A DNA stretch of 64,000 bases from Caldilineaceae bacterium. Lineage in GTDB: Bacteria; Chloroflexota; Anaerolineae; Caldilineales; Caldilineaceae. The number at the start of each line of letters is the position of its first letter. Position 1 is the stretch's first letter. The stretch spans positions 153,982-217,981 of the forward strand of contig JACKBC010000005.1 in assembly GCA_020634755.1 (NCBI GenBank), given 5' to 3'. Positions 22,410 to 29,964 of this stretch are shown here, in pieces. The notes below the pieces were generated by a model. It saw only the letters and a program-made list of their open reading frames with translations, was not told the DNA's origin and searched no databases. The position numbers and the translations under genes were made by a program.

Positions 22410-25400
22410 CTACCTTCTAATCAGCGGCAAGTAAACATCATTCGACCCTAGCTGCACAGTCATGGACACCGGCCGGGCATGGGCGCCCTGATTGTCGTCG
22501 GCGTAAAAAACGACGCGATAGACGCCCTTTTCATTAAAGCCGTCAAAGCGGGCGCCATACCAGTCGTTGCCCTGATCCAGCAGCACGGCGGTGGGCAGCG
22601 CCTCTTGCACCAGCTCTTCGCTTTCGGCAGGGGCGCTATAGGAGGGTGGATAGATGACCGCCCACACGCTGTCCACATCCACATCGTCGCGTACCTGGGC
22701 TCGCAGCACGCCGCGTCCCTGCTCATCCGGTTCAATCTGCTGCACTTCGGCAATAAAGGGCGGCCAGATCTCATCGGGGAAGGTGCCGGCAAAGGCAAAA
22801 CCGCGCTGCGCCGCCACCGTTTGGGATGCATCGTCGGTGCCCACGCCGTCGCCGTCGCCATCGATCCACGGCTGCTGCTGTGGGTGGGCAATCTGCGCCG
22901 CAATCTGCGCGCTGCGGAAGCTGGTGTACAGGCTTTCCCCGCGGCGCAGGCTGTCCAGGAAATGGTCGGAAAAGATAGCGCCATCGTCGGACGCCCAGGC
23001 CAGATTCACGTCATCCGTAGACGCAATGACCACGCGGCCCGGCTTGCTAATGCTGCCGTCGCCGGCAATAAAGCTGCCCGATTCGCACGCTTCGTAGATC
23101 ACGTTGATGTTGAGCGTGGGGCGCAGCGCTTCCAGCTTGTTGAGCCAGCCGTGCAGATCGGTGGGCGTAATCCATTCGCCGCGCAGCTTGTCCAGATAGA
23201 AAATGTCCTGGCCGCCGTGATCCATGAGATAGAGCGTAAGCGATTGAGCGCTGGCCGCCTGCTCATCGGCCCATTGGGTAATGGCCGCTTCCAGATTGGC
23301 CGCCGTGGCCGAGGCGTCCACCCCGGTGCGGCTCAAATCAGGCGCCAGATAGTAAATCTGGTCGTCGGTGGCGCCTTTGTCTTTAAAGAGCTGATAGACG
23401 GCATCGGTTACGTGATAGATGTTGGGCTGCACCGGGTCATTGTTTTTGATCTGCCCTGCCACAATAATGAGCAGGCCCGGCGCTGCGCTGGCGCTGAGCT
23501 GGCGCACCGAAAGCTCATAGGCCACCGTGTCGCCCGCCCGCTCTGGATCGTGATTGGCAAATTTCATGTAGAGCGAGCCGGTGCTGGCCGCGGTGTAGTC
23601 CAGCCGCACGCCGGGGCTAAACTGAAAGTCCTGTGCTTCCAGCACCGTGCCGCCACAGGCCGCCACCAGTTCCAGCGCCACATCGGCCACCGAATTGTCG
23701 GGAATGTTCACTTCGATCAAATATTGCTCGCCGGACGTGGCGTCAAACTTGACCCAGTCGCTGTCGCCGGTCTGGTGGAAATTGCGGCGCTGCACAATGC
23801 CATCGGTGGCAATGGCGCGAGCGTCGCTGCATTGATCATCGCTTTCATACGCGTCGCCGCCCAGCGGTGGTGGCGTGGCTGTACTTGGCGTCCCCGTCGT
23901 CGTGGGGGTAGGTGCAGTGGGCGTAGATGTTGTGGATGTGGGCGATGTCTCCGGCGTCACCGAGGCGGCGGGGGTGGAAGGTGAAGGCGTGGCCGTGGCA
24001 ACGGGCGCATCTACCGCCTGCGGGAAATATTCTGCCGCCCGCTGGGCATAGCGGAAAGCGACCAGCGCCCCACCTTCATCCTGGATGGGTTCAATCTGGC
24101 CGTTGTCGTTTAAATCTTCACCGCGATAAATGCGGCCGGCCAGCCCGGCCATTTGCGCGCCAAAGGTCTGCGCCTCTGTGGCGTTAGCAGCGGCCAGCAG
24201 CCCTTGGCTGCTTTCGATCAACAGCGCCGCCCAATGGGGGTCGCCGCTGGCGCCATCGCCAATGTTGGTCAACGCGGTCTGAACTTGCGCCACGCGCGTG
24301 CGGATGTTGTCGCTGGCGTCACTGCTTTCGGCAGCTTGAGTCAGCGAGCTATCCATCTGTTGGCGATAGGCCAGCAGGCCGTAGCCATCGCCTGGGTTGG
24401 TGGGCAGCCCGTCATTGTCATGGTCACCGTAGCGGGCATCGGCTTCACCATAGAGAATGTTGAGCACATGTTCGGCATGTTGGCGAGCACTGGTCAGGTT
24501 GCCGGCCTGGGCCGAATCGCGCGCAAAGCCGGCGTGGGCGGCCAAGATTTGGGCTTGCGTGGCCAGCCCAACGCCATAGCCGGTTTCGCCCGGCGTGCCT
24601 TGGGCGGTGTCCAGCGCCGTGCAGAGATAGCCTAGCGCCGTGGTTGGCAGCATATCTTCGGCAATTTTATAGCCCACGGTAATGCGGGCAGCGTTAAACG
24701 CACCGGCCAGGTTTCGTCCGCTGGTGCTCAACGTAGCGTCAAGCGCACCGTTGGCCCCATCTACCGCCCCGGCGAGAAAATAGCTGCCATCGTCGCCCGC
24801 CAGGTAGACCCAATACTGTTCACCGGCCTTAGCGGCTGGCAAACCGCTCATTTTTATGCGCAAGGCGTCATTGCTGACGCTGCTGCCGGAATCGATATAG
24901 CGCACGTAGCCGGCGCCATCCGCCGTGAGATAATCAGCGGCGTATTGGGCGTAGCGCCAAGCGGTTTGGGCGCCGCCTTCACCCACAATGGGCTCGATTT
25001 CGCCGTTGTCGTTGAGCTCTTCGCCCTGATAGATGCGCATGGCCAGCCCGGCCATTTGGGCAGCCAGCGTCTGCGCAGTGGCCATATCGCTTTCAGCCAG
25101 CAGCGCCTGGGCTTTTTCAATGAATAGATCGGCCCAAGCGCCATCGCCGTTGCCATTGCCAATGTTGCTGAGCGCGGTTTGCACTTCGGCCGCCCGCGTT
25201 TGGATGTTGAGCGTGGCGTCGCCGGCCTCGGCGGCAGACTGCATGGCATCATAGAGCTTTTGGCGATAAACCAGCAGGCCATAGCCGTCGCCCGGATTGG
25301 TGGCGACGCCATCGTTGTCCTGGTCGCCGTAGCGGGCATCGGCCTCGCCATAGAGAATGTTGAGCACATGTTCGGTGTGGCGTTTGGCGCCGGCTAAATT

Positions 25401-25985
25401 GTCCGCATTGGCCGCATCGCGGGCAAAACCGGCGTGATCGGCCAGCAGCTTGGCTTCCGTCTTCAGCCCGATGCCATAACCAAGATTGGCGGGCGGGCCG
25501 CTTGCCTCAGCCAGCGCCTGGCGCAGATAGGTCAGCGCGGCGGTAGGCAGCGTGCTGCTGAAGACGCTGCTCTCTTGCACAAAGGTCAACGTGTCGTAGC
25601 GGATCAGATTTTGCCCAGGGAAATCGCAATTTGTGTTGATGCCGCCATTGCTCACCGGCAGATTGCGACAGAGCAGGCCGGTGGCCGTTGCGCCTTTGAG
25701 CAGATAGGCATTGAGCTGACGGTCTGCCGGCGGCGCCGACACATCGGTGAGTTCGATGGCCAATCTGTCCGTGGTAAAGGGCGGCGCATCGGGCGTGCTG
25801 TCTTGGGGTACGGCGCCGCCGGCCAGCGCCAATAGCGCCCGCGCGTGGAGGGTTGGCGTGGCTGCCTTGGGGTAAGCAACCAGCACAACGAGCGGCAGCA
25901 CGAGGAGCGCGGCGAGGCTTAGCCAGAAGGCATTTTGGCGACGATAGGCATGACGAGCGGGGGGAGGATTCAGATTTGTATGCAT
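22410..25985 (-). CDS. Exported C13 (legumain/caspase-like) peptidase with tandem N-terminal repeats
   Basis: A 1191-residue protein with an N-terminal membrane/signal segment (about 20-40). Two tandem repeats of roughly 190 residues follow; they share GYGIGL/GYGVGL, HVLNILYGEADARYGD, NPGDGYGLL and the closing LNDNGEIEPI/LNDNGQIEPI. A Thr/Pro/Ser-rich linker then leads to a PPC-type beta domain (DAYESDDQCSDARAI...), and a C13-type peptidase domain (from about 835) carries the catalytic pair His923 (LYLMDHGGQD) and Cys967 (VIYEACESGSF). A last beta domain ends NDVYLPLIRR. C13 enzymes include legumains and GPI transamidase, cleaving after Asn/Asp. It is transcribed first of three giant exported genes. 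Confidence 0.85.
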   Translation of the reverse strand: MHTNLNPPPARHAYRRQNAFWLSLAALLVLPLVVLVAYPKAATPTLHARALLALAGGAVPQDSTPDAPPFTTDRLAIELTDVSAPPADRQLNAYLLKGATATGLLCRNLPVSNGGINTNCDFPGQNLIRYDTLTFVQESSVFSSTLPTAALTYLRQALAEASGPPANLGYGIGLKTEAKLLADHAGFARDAANADNLAGAKRHTEHVLNILYGEADARYGDQDNDGVATNPGDGYGLLVYRQKLYDAMQSAAEAGDATLNIQTRAAEVQTALSNIGNGNGDGAWADLFIEKAQALLAESDMATAQTLAAQMAGLAMRIYQGEELNDNGEIEPIVGEGGAQTAWRYAQYAADYLTADGAGYVRYIDSGSSVSNDALRIKMSGLPAAKAGEQYWVYLAGDDGSYFLAGAVDGANGALDATLSTSGRNLAGAFNAARITVGYKIAEDMLPTTALGYLCTALDTAQGTPGETGYGVGLATQAQILAAHAGFARDSAQAGNLTSARQHAEHVLNILYGEADARYGDHDNDGLPTNPGDGYGLLAYRQQMDSSLTQAAESSDASDNIRTRVAQVQTALTNIGDGASGDPHWAALLIESSQGLLAAANATEAQTFGAQMAGLAGRIYRGEDLNDNGQIEPIQDEGGALVAFRYAQRAAEYFPQAVDAPVATATPSPSTPAASVTPETSPTSTTSTPTAPTPTTTGTPSTATPPPLGGDAYESDDQCSDARAIATDGIVQRRNFHQTGDSDWVKFDATSGEQYLIEVNIPDNSVADVALELVAACGGTVLEAQDFQFSPGVRLDYTAASTGSLYMKFANHDPERAGDTVAYELSVRQLSASAAPGLLIIVAGQIKNNDPVQPNIYHVTDAVYQLFKDKGATDDQIYYLAPDLSRTGVDASATAANLEAAITQWADEQAASAQSLTLYLMDHGGQDIFYLDKLRGEWITPTDLHGWLNKLEALRPTLNINVIYEACESGSFIAGDGSISKPGRVVIASTDDVNLAWASDDGAIFSDHFLDSLRRGESLYTSFRSAQIAAQIAHPQQQPWIDGDGDGVGTDDASQTVAAQRGFAFAGTFPDEIWPPFIAEVQQIEPDEQGRGVLRAQVRDDVDVDSVWAVIYPPSYSAPAESEELVQEALPTAVLLDQGNDWYGARFDGFNEKGVYRVVFYADDNQGAHARPVSMTVQLGSNDVYLPLIRR

Positions 25986-26032
25986 GTTTCTTTTGATTCC
26001 TTCCAGGTATCTATCTTGAGTTATGTTTGTGG

Positions 26033-26392
26033 CTATGCGCCCGTGCGGATCATCAGCCAGACGGCGCCCATGAGGATAAAGAGACCGACCCCTTTATCCA
26101 GCATGTTCCAGTTAAAGAAGTTGCCGCTGGCAATGGCGACCCCGCTAATGGTGACGGCAAACCAGAAGATGGTCTGCACTTCCGGCGTAATGATGCCGGC
26201 ATCTTGCAGATAGCGTACGGCGATCCAATAACAGGGAATGCTGAGGCTAAAGCCTAAGGCCGAGCGAACGGCTGCGCTCCAGCCAAACCCCGCTTTGGTC
26301 CAGATTTGGGTGGAGTGGAGAAAGCCCTGGGCGTCGGCAAAGCCAGCGGCCAGGGTTAAAATGATGACAATTGCGAGAGAAATCGGATTCAT
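26033..26392 (-). CDS. Small integral membrane protein of unknown function
   Basis: 119 residues with three or four predicted membrane segments (about 5-22, 45-62, 72-90, 98-116) and a conserved-looking loop FLHSTQIWTKAGFGWSAA. AAGG lies upstream of the ATG. It ends 47 bp before the C13 peptidase start, so it may share its transcript. No family recognised. Confidence 0.65.
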   Translation of the reverse strand: MNPISLAIVIILTLAAGFADAQGFLHSTQIWTKAGFGWSAAVRSALGFSLSIPCYWIAVRYLQDAGIITPEVQTIFWFAVTISGVAIASGNFFNWNMLDKGVGLFILMGAVWLMIRTGA

Positions 26393-26424
26393 ATAAAGCC
26401 TTCTATAGGTTTATGACTTGTATT

Positions 26425-26524
26425 GGCGGTTGTGCGGAGCACAGAGTCATCAAAGAATGTAAGGGCTTGTATGATGGCGGTTGTGCGGAGCACAGAGCCA
26501 TCAAAGAACGTAAGGACTTATACC
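26425..26524 (+). repeat. Tandem repeat, family E (two 51-bp units)
   Basis: Two copies of a unit beginning GGCGGTTGTGCGGAGCACAGA start at 26425 and 26476. The same unit in inverse orientation, also as a tandem pair, is at 52330-52418. Each unit carries a small GTGC-NNN-GCAC palindrome. Confidence 0.75.
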
Positions 26525-26651
26525 TGCTCAGGCGTTACGATCCGAGTGTTTGCAATGAATGGTTTTAATCTGTTGGCTGCGAAGCAGAGCAGAAACGCTT
26601 GAATGGGTGTATATTTTAGATGGGGTTAGCGTAGCACGATTTGAGGGGGCG

Positions 26652-26680
26652 AATGCCTCTTGATTGACGCAAAATGCCTC
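26652..26680 (+). promoter_or_regulatory. Paired AATGCCTC boxes 21 bp apart (copy 2)
   Basis: AATGCCTC lies at 26652-26659 and 26673-26680, the same spacing and nearly the same interior as at 6166-6194. It lies in a 422-bp gap between glk and a membrane-protein gene, 260 bp upstream of the latter. The rest of that gap holds the family E repeat and a terminator, no gene. Confidence 0.4.
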
Positions 26681-26735
26681 ATTGTGCTTGGCGGCGGGGC
26701 CGCGTGGGCCGGGTGAATCACCTAGAGCGCCAATG

Positions 26736-26772
26736 AAGAAGCCGCCGCGCCCTCAGGGTACGGCGGCTTTTT
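26736..26772 (-). terminator. GC-rich hairpin downstream of glk
   Basis: The stem GCCGCCG...CGGCGGC with an internal CCCTCAGGG hairpin is flanked by AAGAA and TTTTT. It lies 43 bp past the glk stop; the better T-run is on the plus strand. Confidence 0.7.
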
Positions 26773-26814
26773 GGCAAGCAAACACAATGCTGTTTACATC
26801 ATACGCTGTTTATA

Positions 26815-27825
26815 TTATGCAGAAACAAAGCCATGATAGGCCGCGCCCAACAGCGCGGCTTTGGGGTTGAGAATGACGTGCACCGGCATTTCTCGCAGCA
26901 CGGTAGATAGGCGTCCTTTGTTGAGAAATGCCTGCATAAAGGCCGGCTGCGCCAGTGCCGCCAAAATGCGTGGGGGGATGCCGCCGCCCAGGTAGACACC
27001 GCCGGTAGCCAGGACCTTGAGCGCCATGTTGCCTGCTTCGGAGCCGAGAATGCCCAGAAACAGCTCCAGCGTCTGTCGGCACAGCGATGAAGCGTCGTCG
27101 CGCAGCCCGTTGTTGATCACAATGGGCGCCACATCGCCACTTTGGGCAATCTGGGCGGCAATGGCTGGGTCTTCGACTGCATCGCCCCGCTGCTTTACAA
27201 ATTCATAAATATTGGGAATGCCGGAACCGGAACAGACGCGCTCCCAGCTGACGTGGGCGGACCCATGGGCGCCAAGCTTCTTCTGCAAAAAGAGCAGCAG
27301 TTCGGTCTCATCGGCGTTATTCGGGCCAAAATCCACGTGGCCGCCTTCGGATGGATAGGCCTGGTAGCGCTCACCGTTGTGAATCAGATACGCTTCGCCC
27401 AGACCGGTGCCCGGCGCCACCACGGCAATGGGCCCATTTTCTACGGCCTGGCCTTGATTGATCGTGTGCAGATCCGATGGGGGCAGCGCGGGAACCGCGC
27501 TGGCAATGGCCACCAGGTCATTGATCAAGGTCACCCGCGGCAGAGAGAGTTCTTGCGCCAACTTCTGTTCATCCATGCGCCACGGCAAATTGGTAATGGT
27601 GGCGCGCCCGTTTACCACCGGGCCGGCTACGCCAAATGTGCCACCGACCAGATCGACCCCAATACTCTGTTGCTGTACCAGAAAGGTGCGCACTATGGCT
27701 TCCAGATTGGGGTACGCCGCGCTGGGAAATGTGGCCTCCGCCAGCGGCGAGGCCGGGCCGCTATCTTGATCATAAATGGCGAGTACGGTTTTGGTGCCGC
27801 CAATATCGCCGGCTATAAATTTCAT
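26815..27825 (-). CDS. glk: Glucokinase
   Basis: A 336-residue ASKHA-fold sugar kinase that phosphorylates glucose with ATP to glucose 6-phosphate in the cytoplasm. The N-terminal phosphate loop is GDIGGTKT (6-13). GVAGPV, the catalytic-Asp segment LINDLVAIA and the sugar-site loop EGGHVDFGP are all present, as is a late LATGGVYLGGGI. The length and motif set fit the bacterial Glk family rather than the ROK family (no CxCGxxGC zinc motif). A weak GGAT precedes the ATG. It supplies substrate for the phosphoglucomutase at 54.5 kb. Confidence 0.88.
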   Translation of the reverse strand: MKFIAGDIGGTKTVLAIYDQDSGPASPLAEATFPSAAYPNLEAIVRTFLVQQQSIGVDLVGGTFGVAGPVVNGRATITNLPWRMDEQKLAQELSLPRVTLINDLVAIASAVPALPPSDLHTINQGQAVENGPIAVVAPGTGLGEAYLIHNGERYQAYPSEGGHVDFGPNNADETELLLFLQKKLGAHGSAHVSWERVCSGSGIPNIYEFVKQRGDAVEDPAIAAQIAQSGDVAPIVINNGLRDDASSLCRQTLELFLGILGSEAGNMALKVLATGGVYLGGGIPPRILAALAQPAFMQAFLNKGRLSTVLREMPVHVILNPKAALLGAAYHGFVSA

Positions 27826-27890
27826 GTGTAATCCATTCTGATTTTGAGCTGTTAAATGGCAGGAATGTGTTTAGAATGAACAAACGTAGT

Positions 27891-28277
27891 TTACACCCAT
27901 CCCTTTAACTGGATAATTTCGATAAGCACATCGCCAAGCGCAGGTGAAAGTGCTTCTGATATTGTTCCCAATACTGTATGTTTATGTTCTCGAAATGCGA
28001 GGGCCGGCTTGTGGCGTGCATTATCATATCGAAAAACCAGAGTTTCATCTGCTTCCTGATAATGGTAACTGTACGAAAGTTTTTCAACAATCCCTGGTGC
28101 AGCATCTACAAATTCTTTGAAATGTAAGCTGGAAAAATCCTCAAAGATCACTGAACCGGTAAGGTATCCTTGGTTGCCAGGCCTGATATCGAAAGTGACG
28201 CTTGCGTCTAGTATGAAATGAGCTGCCGCAAACTGCTCAATCGTTTCGTTGATCTCGGCGAAGTATATTGGGATCAC
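27891..28277 (-). CDS. TumE-like (DUF6516) toxin, second pair
   Basis: A 128-residue protein with the TumE-like layout: LTGSVIFEDFSSLHFKEFVD, then YSYHYQEADETLVFRYDNARHKP and a C-terminal VLIEIIQL helix. GTG at 28277 is preceded by AAGGAG at 10 bases, inside the 3' end of the upstream partner (41-bp overlap), so translation is probably coupled. The 'FPHHKH' strand is altered to FREHKH. Toxin role is from family membership; activity unknown. Confidence 0.65.
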   Translation of the reverse strand: MIPIYFAEINETIEQFAAAHFILDASVTFDIRPGNQGYLTGSVIFEDFSSLHFKEFVDAAPGIVEKLSYSYHYQEADETLVFRYDNARHKPALAFREHKHTVLGTISEALSPALGDVLIEIIQLKGWV

Positions 28278-28566
28278 CGTAATTGATCTCCTTCAATCGG
28301 CTTAGCTTATCCTGCAAACGTAGCGTTAGCTTATATTCGCCTGCCCAGTGAACATACTCATCGTCGCGGCCATCCAGCTCTTCTGCGCTCATTTCCTCGA
28401 TAAAGAACTTCGACGTTACCCCATATTTCTTTTCGAATGGCTCAATACGTTTGTGCGCTACTCCCAGAGCAAGTTCTAACCGGTTGATTTCACTCTCGAT
28501 TGCTGAGCGAATCAACTGCTGTATTACGTTTTGTTCCTCGGTAGACTCAATGTAAACAGTAGTCAT
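28237..28566 (-). CDS. Putative antitoxin partner, second TumE-like pair
   Basis: A 109-residue, charged helical protein. The segment EPFEKKYGVTSKFFIEEMSAEELDGRDDEYVHW matches in pattern the partner at 10319-10672 (EFEQRFGMISAAFYEKYQAG...HFEW). ATG at 28566 has GGGGAGG 5 bases upstream; a GTG two codons earlier lies inside the ribosome-binding site and is less likely. Same order and overlap as the first pair. Confidence 0.6.
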   Translation of the reverse strand: MTTVYIESTEEQNVIQQLIRSAIESEINRLELALGVAHKRIEPFEKKYGVTSKFFIEEMSAEELDGRDDEYVHWAGEYKLTLRLQDKLSRLKEINYGDPNILRRDQRND

Positions 28567-28653
28567 GGGCACCTCCCCAACTTTCTATAAAACTTGGCTC
28601 AACGGCCTACATTTTAGAATATCGCCGTCTAATAATCAATCTGGTAATCAGTA

Positions 28654-29685
28654 TTATCCCACCACCAAATGTACTTTTACCGAACCCATTTCCTTATCCG
28701 CCGCCACTTGAAACGCTTCGGTCACATCGTCGAGCGGGAAGCGGTGGGTGACGATTTTGGTAATGTCCACTTTGCCGCTGTCGATCAGATCAATGGCGGC
28801 CTGGAAGTCGGTCTCCATGCCGCTAAAGCCGTAGCAATTGGAGCCGGTCACGGTGGCTTCGGACCAGACGAGACGCGCCAGATCCACTTCCAGCGGTTTG
28901 TGATAGCCGGCCACCAGCACCACGCGTCCCCGCTTGCGTACCGTGGCCAGCGCTTCATTAAAGTTGGCCGCACCGCCTACGGTCTCGATGACCACATCTA
29001 CGCCCAAATTGTCGGTTAATTCATTGACCACGTCGCGCACATCCGCCCGCGTCACGTCCACTACGTGGTCGGCGCCCAGCGCTTGCGCCATTTCAACCTG
29101 CTGCGGATACTTGGCCGTAATCAGCGTCTCGCGCACGCCGATGGCCTTGGCCACGGCCAGGCAGAGCAGCCCAATGGTGCCGCCGCCGATAACCAATACG
29201 CGGTCGGCATAGGTAGCCTGGGCTTGCGCCAGCGCACGCACGCCTACGGCCAGCGGCTCCACCAGCGCCCCTTCTTCGTCGCTCATGCTGGCGGGAATTT
29301 TAAAGAGACCCGAGGCGTGGGCCGTCGTGTATTCGGCAAAACCGCCGTGCTGTTCATGGGAGACGCCCTTGCGCTGCAAGCATTGGTTGTAGTGGCCCGT
29401 GCGGCAATAGAGACATTCGCCACAGTGTGAAAAGCATTCGATGACCACGCGCTCACCTGGCTGCACATTGGTCACGCCTGTGCCCACCGCGGTGACGACG
29501 CCACACGTTTCGTGACCGTGGGCAAAGGTATGCGACTGGTTCCAGTGCCCATAATAAGAATGCAGATCGCTGCCGCAGATGCCCGCCTGCCGCACCTGCA
29601 CCTCCACATAGCCCGCCGGGGGCGACGTGCGCTTCACCTCCGCCAACGCAATCTTGCCCACATCGCTAAAAAGTGCCGCCTTCAT
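28654..29685 (-). CDS. Zinc-dependent alcohol/polyol dehydrogenase (MDR family)
   Basis: A 343-residue medium-chain dehydrogenase. The catalytic-zinc ligands are Cys37 and the His58-Glu59 pair (GHE motif). Structural zinc ligands are Cys88, Cys91, Cys94 and Cys102. The Rossmann NAD site is VIGGGTIGLLCLAVAK (about 164-180). The closest familiar groups are L-threonine/L-iditol/galactonate-type dehydrogenases. With mannonate dehydratase 3 kb away, a hexuronate or hexonate substrate is plausible but not shown. AAGGAGG gives a near-perfect ribosome-binding site. Monocistronic as far as visible. Confidence 0.88.
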   Translation of the reverse strand: MKAALFSDVGKIALAEVKRTSPPAGYVEVQVRQAGICGSDLHSYYGHWNQSHTFAHGHETCGVVTAVGTGVTNVQPGERVVIECFSHCGECLYCRTGHYNQCLQRKGVSHEQHGGFAEYTTAHASGLFKIPASMSDEEGALVEPLAVGVRALAQAQATYADRVLVIGGGTIGLLCLAVAKAIGVRETLITAKYPQQVEMAQALGADHVVDVTRADVRDVVNELTDNLGVDVVIETVGGAANFNEALATVRKRGRVVLVAGYHKPLEVDLARLVWSEATVTGSNCYGFSGMETDFQAAIDLIDSGKVDITKIVTHRFPLDDVTEAFQVAADKEMGSVKVHLVVG

Positions 29686-29964
29686 TGGTTGATTCCTCCT
29701 TGGAAGTAAGATAAAATGATTGAGGTCACTGCGGAAAATAACTTACGTCGGTCAGTTCTGTTGCGTATTGCGTTTACCGGTCAAGTATATTTCCTGATGG
29801 CGTAGTTATTTCATTCAGGCCATTGCTAGAAGATAAATCCGCCAGTGGCTGAGGCCACTTCTCAATATTAGCCACGGATTCCATCCGATCATGCGGGGGA
29901 TTTTAATATTTGCAATGGCCTAAGATGGCCCGATTTCGCCCAAGCACAACCTAGAGGAGAATTT

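Noticed and set aside
22479..23984. 501-codon open frame on the plus strand
   Set aside because: It lies wholly antisense to the C13 peptidase gene, has no ribosome-binding site and no domain; long antisense frames are expected in such GC-biased coding sequence.
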